Shown: one piece after another, positions 59,202 to 64,000 of the stretch | Layout: each line of letters begins with the position of its first letter | Position numbering within the stretch: the stretch's first letter is position 1 | Source: Parietichytrium sp. I65-24A | Lineage: Eukaryota > Sar > Bigyra > Thraustochytrida > Thraustochytriidae | DNA length: 64,000 nucleotides | Reading direction: 5' to 3' | Assembly: GCA_012862575.1 (NCBI GenBank) | Contig: BLSF01000005.1 | Span: forward strand, 248,001 to 312,000 | Program-made: the position numbers and the translations under genes | Notes under the pieces: generated by a model | Databases searched by the model: none | The model's input: only the letters and a program-made list of their open reading frames with translations | What the model was told of the DNA's origin: nothing

Positions 59202-60371
59202 GCATATCTCGCCGGAAGACAGCGTATGGTGTTTGAGCGTCACATGAGAAGGCTTTACATTTTAATTTTTATCAGAGAAAAAAGCCTGGCACAGGACCGG
59301 GCTGCAGCAACTTTTTTTAAGACAATTTTTTTTAAAGATTGGCAATGATTGGCATACGCAAGGAACGACAAGACAAGAGAGATTAGAATACTTATCCTCT
59401 AGGTTTTTATTATTTAGCCAGTGACTTGCTGGACGTGTCTTTCGATCACACTCTGAGAGCAGATTTTACCTGGTGAATAGCAAGCTACTACCAAGGCGCG
59501 GCAAGGCTTCTTGTGTCACATAGTGTCCACAAGTATCACAGTCAATCACACATTTTGCAGTATGTCAAACGCGTAGAATGGCGCCTTTCGTGGGAGTCAC
59601 TCGCTCTTTTGAACATTGTGTATTATGCATTGCCAACTGAAATTTGGGAAACTTGGGGAGTCGTTGATCCACTGACAGTCGAGAGCAAACTAGGAAGGCT
59701 GTGGAGAGATTGTTAAAAGCGCCGGCGCCAAATGTGCTATGGAGAGCAGTTGTGTGTTTGGTATATCTGGGGAGCCAGGGAGTTCGTGAGTGGTCAAGGG
59801 CCAAGGAGCGAGTGACGGAGAGTTTAGCTACCTCACTGCGCTGGCAAGCTTAGTATTAAATATAGTGTCGGCCTAGCTCAGGCGGCCGCGGGTAACGTCG
59901 TAACGGACAAAAGCTCCCACGATTGCCCAGGACGTGCAAAAGTGCAAAAGGTCAATAACTCGCATATGTCAATCAATCAATCAATCTTAATCAATCAATC
60001 AACGAGCAATGACTCCACGAAGCGGTTAGATTCCCCGCGTTGACGGGCAGTGCACGCGACCTGGGACAGTGCTAGATCTCCTTTCATCTGGGCTCCAGCG
60101 CGGGCTGTCCTAGGACATGTTTCTTGAAAACTGTGAGATTGATGTTCTGAATTTTGGAAGACAGAGATGTAGCTTTTCTCTAGAGTGGAAGGAGAGGCAG
60201 GTGTTCATACGCTGTGGGATATTGTCCGGTTTCGGGCACACAAATGCAAGAGAGAAAGTGATAGTTGGTGTCTCGAGCGAGCAAGCTGTAGACACCGTCC
60301 ATCCATACATCCAGCCGTCGACCCAGGTGATCGAGAGCGTGGAACTGTGAGACAAAGCACGGACGGAGAAG
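59202..60371. other. 1.2-kb spacer
   Basis: This spacer lies between two plus-strand genes. It holds a T/A-rich 3' region, a (TCAA)n array and the promoter of the acyl-CoA synthetase. A 67-codon frame at 59513-59716 lacks an ATG and features. No gene is called. Confidence 0.45.
59969..60002. repeat. (TCAA)n tetranucleotide array
   Basis: Eight TCAA units with one TTAA interruption, the same unit as at 34919 (complement) and 42832. Confidence 0.95.
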
Positions 60372-62636
60372 ATGGGCGCGTCGGCGAGCGTGGAGATGAC
60401 TCCGCACAGCAGCGGGTGGGAACTCTCGAGCGATGTGTGCCCAAAGCTTGATCCGAGCGCAGTCCGGTTTGTGACTCGGAAAGACCAGACCAGGCCGATC
60501 ACGTTTTCCGAGTCGGGGCCGGGGTCGGCCGCAGAAACGCCGGCCATAACGATTTCCGAGGTTTTTGCGCGAGCAGCCGCGAACAGCAAAGATCGCCCCG
60601 CCCTTCGCGCAGAGATACCCGTGCCACCCCTGGGTCCGAATGGAAGCGTCCCACCGCCCTTGCCTGTGGAGAAGTGGAAGAGTTGGACCTGGAGCTCGAG
60701 CTATGCAGAGTGCTGCGAGGTTGCCAAATCGATGCTCGTTACCGGAGGGAAGAGATTCGATGGTGTTTGCATTTACGGCAATAACAGCCCCTACTGGTTC
60801 TTGAGTTTCATGAGCTCTATCGTGGCCGGCCTGGTGCCTGCGGGAATCTACCCCACAGACACCTTGGAGCAAATCGAGTACAAGGCAAAATACTCAGACT
60901 GCGTGGTGGCGTTTTGCTCGGAAGAGAAGCAAGTGATGACATTCGCGCGGGTAGCGAAAACGTGCCCAAAATTGACAACTCTTGTCTGCTGGGCAGACAA
61001 CCCTTCCGTGAAAGAAATTGAGCGCGAGGATGGGGAAGCAGTCAAGGTGTATTCATGGGAAGAATTTCGCTTGCTTGGGCAAAGCATGTCTGATGCGGAA
61101 CTCCAGGAGCAGATTGCGATGCAGAAGCCAGAGGAGTGCGCAGCTCTCGTGTTTACCTCTGGGACTACCGCAGAGCCCAAAGCAGTCATGGTGAGTCACG
61201 ACAACCTCCGATACGAGGCCAAGGGAGCGGTGTCGCTCATGCCGCGGTGGGCGTTGGACGGCGAAGAACGAACACTGAGCTACCTACCTCTGTCTCACAT
61301 TGCTGGTCTTGTGATTGACCTCATCATTCCGATCCAAGCATCGGGTTTCAATCCCGGCTACCATACAATCTACTTTGCGCGCCCGTACGACCTCAAGTCT
61401 GGCAGTTTGATTGATCGTCTGCGCACAGTTGAGCCAACGAACTTCCTTGGTGTCCCGAGGGTCTGGGAGAAAATAGTCGAGAAAATCCGAGCCAAAGGTT
61501 CTATGACTAAAGGCTTGAAGCGCAAAATTGTGGATTTTGCAAAGCGCAAAGGTTTCGAGTATGAGACCAACAGGCAGCTGGGCGGATCCGGGGCCAAGCC
61601 GATGCTATACGACGCGTGCGAGAAGAAGATATTAAGAAAAGTGAAAGCAGTCCTCGGTTTAACACACTGTAAAATAGCTATCAGCGGAGCTGCTCCAATG
61701 GCAAAAGATATCCAGATCTTCCTTGCCAGCCTTGGAATCACGATTCACGATAACTATGGCATGTCCGAAGCTGCAGGTTTGGCGGTAGGGAACGCATACG
61801 GTGTCTGCCAATGGGGGACAATCGGCCAAACGTTCCCCGGCACGGAAGCGAGGGTTTTTCATGTGGACGAAGAGGACTTGAACAAAAAGACCGAGTGCAA
61901 ACGTGTGGAGGACATTTTTGATTCCCCGGAAGAATGCCAGGGCGAGCTATGCTTCCGCGGGCGCCACGTTATGCTGGGCTATTATGCAAACCCTTCCCTT
62001 GGGGAAGCGCACGTCGCGGAGGTGATCTCGAAGAATAAGGAAACCATCGATGCTGACGGCTATCTTCATTCTGGGGACAAGGCGTCTTGGTCGACGAAAA
62101 ACATGTATCGTATCACTGGCAGGTACAAGGAGCTCATCATCGGAGCAGGCGGCGAAAACATTTCGCCGAGCGCGATGGAGGACAACATTAAAAAACTTGC
62201 TCCTGGGATCTCCAATTTTGTTATGATTGGCAACAATCTTAAATTCAACGTAGCGCTGGTCACTCTTTCCGCAGAAGGAGCAACAGGGGAGCAACCTGGA
62301 ACCGACATACTTTTGCCAGAAGTCCGTGGGCACGGATCTGAGGGAACAACGAAAATCTCCGAAGCTGCGAATGACCCCAAGTGGATCGAATATTTGCAAT
62401 CCGCTCTGGCTGCAACAAACGCCGACGGCTCGGTTTGTCAGAGCAACGCCTGGAAAATTCAAAAGTTTACGATTCTCCCACATGACTTTAGCATTAGTGG
62501 TGGCGAGCTCACGCCGACACTGAAGACCAAGCGTGCCGTTATCGACCAAAAGTATGCGCATGTTATCAAGGCCATGATGGCGACTTCAAGCGTGTACTTT
62601 AATTGCCACGACCTTTTCGAGAAAGACGCGCACTAG
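60372..62636 (+). CDS. Long-chain acyl-CoA synthetase, bubblegum (ACSBG) type, with N-myristoylation signal
   Basis: This 754-residue AMP-forming ligase activates long-chain fatty acids to acyl-CoA. The P-loop motif FTSGTTAEPKAVMVSHDN is at about 262-279. Other motifs are LSYLPLSHIAGLVIDLI, NFLGVPRVWEKI, GAAPM, NYGMSEAAGLAVGN and GYLHSGDKASW. RITGRYKELIIGAGGENISP is the hinge and end of the fatty-acid signature, and the late catalytic lysine lies in LTPTLKTKR. The SHIAG and RYKELIIGAGGENISP forms are those of bubblegum enzymes. The protein begins MGASASVE, matching MGxxxS, a strong N-myristoylation signal, so it may be membrane-tethered through its N-terminus. The 3' spacer has T/A-rich sequence typical of a poly(A) region. 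Single exon, complete. Confidence 0.94.
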   Translation: MGASASVEMTPHSSGWELSSDVCPKLDPSAVRFVTRKDQTRPITFSESGPGSAAETPAITISEVFARAAANSKDRPALRAEIPVPPLGPNGSVPPPLPVEKWKSWTWSSSYAECCEVAKSMLVTGGKRFDGVCIYGNNSPYWFLSFMSSIVAGLVPAGIYPTDTLEQIEYKAKYSDCVVAFCSEEKQVMTFARVAKTCPKLTTLVCWADNPSVKEIEREDGEAVKVYSWEEFRLLGQSMSDAELQEQIAMQKPEECAALVFTSGTTAEPKAVMVSHDNLRYEAKGAVSLMPRWALDGEERTLSYLPLSHIAGLVIDLIIPIQASGFNPGYHTIYFARPYDLKSGSLIDRLRTVEPTNFLGVPRVWEKIVEKIRAKGSMTKGLKRKIVDFAKRKGFEYETNRQLGGSGAKPMLYDACEKKILRKVKAVLGLTHCKIAISGAAPMAKDIQIFLASLGITIHDNYGMSEAAGLAVGNAYGVCQWGTIGQTFPGTEARVFHVDEEDLNKKTECKRVEDIFDSPEECQGELCFRGRHVMLGYYANPSLGEAHVAEVISKNKETIDADGYLHSGDKASWSTKNMYRITGRYKELIIGAGGENISPSAMEDNIKKLAPGISNFVMIGNNLKFNVALVTLSAEGATGEQPGTDILLPEVRGHGSEGTTKISEAANDPKWIEYLQSALAATNADGSVCQSNAWKIQKFTILPHDFSISGGELTPTLKTKRAVIDQKYAHVIKAMMATSSVYFNCHDLFEKDAH

Positions 62637-63490
62637 CGCGATCAAGCAACCTGTAGACTGACCAAGTAGTGCTTCTTTTTTTTTCTTCTTTTTTATATAT
62701 TATAAAAAAAAACTAATGCTCTTCTTTTTCCTCGCCTTGGCTCTCTGTTTCCTGAAAAACTCGTTGAAAATTCATCTATCGAGAGACTGACCTACGAGCC
62801 CGTCAAACGAGCACAAGTGGCACGGCCGACATGCGCAAGCCCGTAGGCCAATTGTGGACGTTAGTGAAGACATCCATGTCGTGGGCATCTCCACCATCAA
62901 TGCATTTAAGTGCAACCCCTTTTCGGCTCCTTGAATGTTGCCATCAATTGACGCCTTGATGTGGGCGCATGCAACCGTTTGTTTCACATAGGAGACTTGT
63001 GTCTCTGCAAAAGCTGAACTGACAGTGAATCTAGAAACTAGAAGTTTTTCCCGCTGTTCCAAAGCCTCCGAAAATCTTTAGTCCTCAGGCAGCTTCTGAT
63101 TCCAAACCTCTCTCTTGCTGTCTCTCTGTCTCCATCTCTCCTTCTCTCGCTTTCCGCGTTCATGTGCGTTCATCTGTGTTCATATGCGTTCATGTGCGTT
63201 CGTGCGCTTCTTCCTCGAACTCACAGCACAGATACTCCCAGTCAACTTGGGCCCTGAATCCTTCCTCCATCATCTCCACCACTAACAGCGCGTGAGTAAA
63301 ACGAGCCGAAGTAAATAAATATATAACCCTCAGATCCAACGTGAGATCCAACTTGAGATTGATCGATTGAACACCAAATAACACCAAATAACACCAAAAA
63401 CAACAACAACAACTCCAAAAACAACAACAACGACAACAACAACAACAATAACAATAACAACAACAACAACACACGCGCATACTCGCGATC
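62637..63490. other. Spacer upstream of Beclin
   Basis: About 850 bp. A poly-T/A-rich segment (62672-62712) is the likely 3' end of the acyl-CoA synthetase transcript. GTTCATGTGCGTTCAT repeats lie near 63158-63200, and an ACA/CAACAA-rich tract (about 63365-63475) precedes the next start. A 96-codon minus-strand frame at 62772-63062 has no ATG and is not called. Confidence 0.45.
63400..63473. repeat. Imperfect (CAA)n tract
   Basis: CAACAACAA units mixed with AATAACA variants, ending about 18 bp before the Beclin ATG and probably in the 5' UTR. An ACACCAAATA-type unit repeated about three times precedes it (63371-63399). Confidence 0.9.
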
Positions 63491-64000
63491 ATGGACCGCG
63501 ACGCCGTGCTTCTGCGCGTGGCGCAGGGTTTCGCGGCTGGAACGCAGGCGCTGGACGCAGACGCCCTTGAGCGCGAGCTGGAGCGGCAAGTGACGCACGT
63601 GGAGCGTCGCGCGGAGATGGCGGGCAACTTCGCCGCGGCTCTGACGCGCGAGTCTGGGGGCGCGGACGCCGCGGTTGCAGACGGCGCAGGGCGGGAGCGT
63701 GACAGGCGCGAGGCTGAAGCACGGGAGAGTGAGCTGCGGGAAGAGGTGCGCGCGCTGGCGAAGAGGCGCGCCGAGCTGGAGGCGCAGCTGGAGGAGGTCG
63801 GCGCGGCAGAAGACCACCTGGCGCGGCTGGGGCAGGCGTACTGGCGGCAGGTGAATGCGGCGATGGAGAAGCGTAGCACGCTGGCGGAGAAGGTCGCGAG
63901 CGTGGAGAGTCGCACGGACCAGGCGGTTGGGTGCAGGAACGCGCTCAAGCAGACGAGCGTGCTGAACGACGCCTTCTGCATTTGGTATGATGGGCCGTTC
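63491..64000 (+). CDS. Atg6/Beclin-1 family autophagy protein, 5' part, cut by window edge
   Basis: An ATG-started frame open to the last base gives 170 residues. After about 25 residues it becomes a continuous coiled coil (ALERELERQVTHVERRAEMA, LREEVRALAKRRAELEAQLE). Then come AYWRQVNAAM, VESRTDQAVGCRNALKQTSV and LNDAFCIWYDGPF. The last matches the start of the Beclin evolutionarily conserved domain (human KKTNVFNATFHIWHSGQFG), and YWRQVN matches the end of the Beclin coiled coil. Beclin is a subunit of the class III PI3-kinase Vps34 complexes in autophagy and endosome traffic. The beta-alpha repeat domain that binds membranes would lie beyond the window. The usual 100-200-residue N-terminal region with the BH3 helix is missing, so the protein is N-terminally short or an upstream exon exists. 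Confidence 0.85.
   Translation, partial: MDRDAVLLRVAQGFAAGTQALDADALERELERQVTHVERRAEMAGNFAAALTRESGGADAAVADGAGRERDRREAEARESELREEVRALAKRRAELEAQLEEVGAAEDHLARLGQAYWRQVNAAMEKRSTLAEKVASVESRTDQAVGCRNALKQTSVLNDAFCIWYDGPF

Noticed and set aside
62772-63062. 96-codon minus-strand frame with several Cys
   Set aside because: It starts with TTG rather than ATG, has no recognisable domain, and has no splice signals suggesting a larger gene.
63190-63981. 263-codon minus-strand frame, Cys/Ser-rich
   Set aside because: It is antisense to the Beclin 5' region; the poly-Cys and poly-Leu stretches come from the (CAA)n tract.

Overview
The window is nuclear DNA from a unicellular, intron-poor eukaryote. It holds 23 protein-coding genes that I can support, plus one possible micro-ORF, on both strands. 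Gene bodies are GC-rich. They are separated by 0.2-3 kb spacers that are AT-richer and full of short tandem repeats. The standard genetic code fits every gene. Several families belong to eukaryotic nuclear, ciliary or organellar biology: the kinetochore protein Spc24, EXO1, UTP15, RPB12, a tubulin-ligase-like enzyme, a RhoGEF, N-myristoyltransferase, TACO1/YebC and Atg6/Beclin. The domain mixtures (Tudor-like plus EF-hand, TIR-like plus TPR, CRAL-TRIO plus GOLD) fit a stramenopile such as a labyrinthulomycete, but that placement is inference only. No virus-like element, transposon, CRISPR array, rRNA or tRNA was recognised.

Layout. 1-510 is the 5' part of an MDR-family reductase running off the left edge. 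It is followed by a DHHC acyltransferase, a repeat-rich spacer and a small membrane protein. 4.7-15.1 kb holds a CRAL-TRIO/GOLD protein with a CaaX tail and a 2662-residue Tudor/EF-hand giant. 15.2-30.5 kb holds an Hsp70-TPR fusion, Spc24, a PWWP-like protein, EXO1, a membrane-anchored JmjC protein with a divergent METTL21-type methyltransferase, a double-hotdog protein and UTP15. 31-45 kb holds a TTL/PAN/zinc-finger membrane protein, an ankyrin-ZZ protein, a TIR-like/TPR protein and a six-helix membrane protein. 46.5-53.6 kb holds NMT, an LYR protein beside an assembly seam, and a tandem DH-PH RhoGEF with a PDZ domain that appears frameshifted by one base. 56.5-64 kb holds TACO1/YebC, RPB12, an unknown membrane protein, a bubblegum-type acyl-CoA synthetase with a myristoylation signal, and the 5' part of Beclin running off the right edge.

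Five introns could be placed by homology and splice signals. They are in the MDR reductase, Hsp70-TPR, EXO1, JmjC and LYR genes, are 89-171 bp long, and have GTAAGT or GTGAGT donors. Four of the five fall within the first ~100 coding bases. Several long open frames begin with GTG or TTG, so starts here were moved to the first sensible ATG. There is no operon logic. Some neighbours share themes by chance or history: protein lipidation (DHHC, CaaX tail, NMT, myristoylated acyl-CoA synthetase), cilium and tubulin (TTL, possibly the NPHP4-like tail), and DNA or chromosome maintenance (Spc24, EXO1, PWWP-like).
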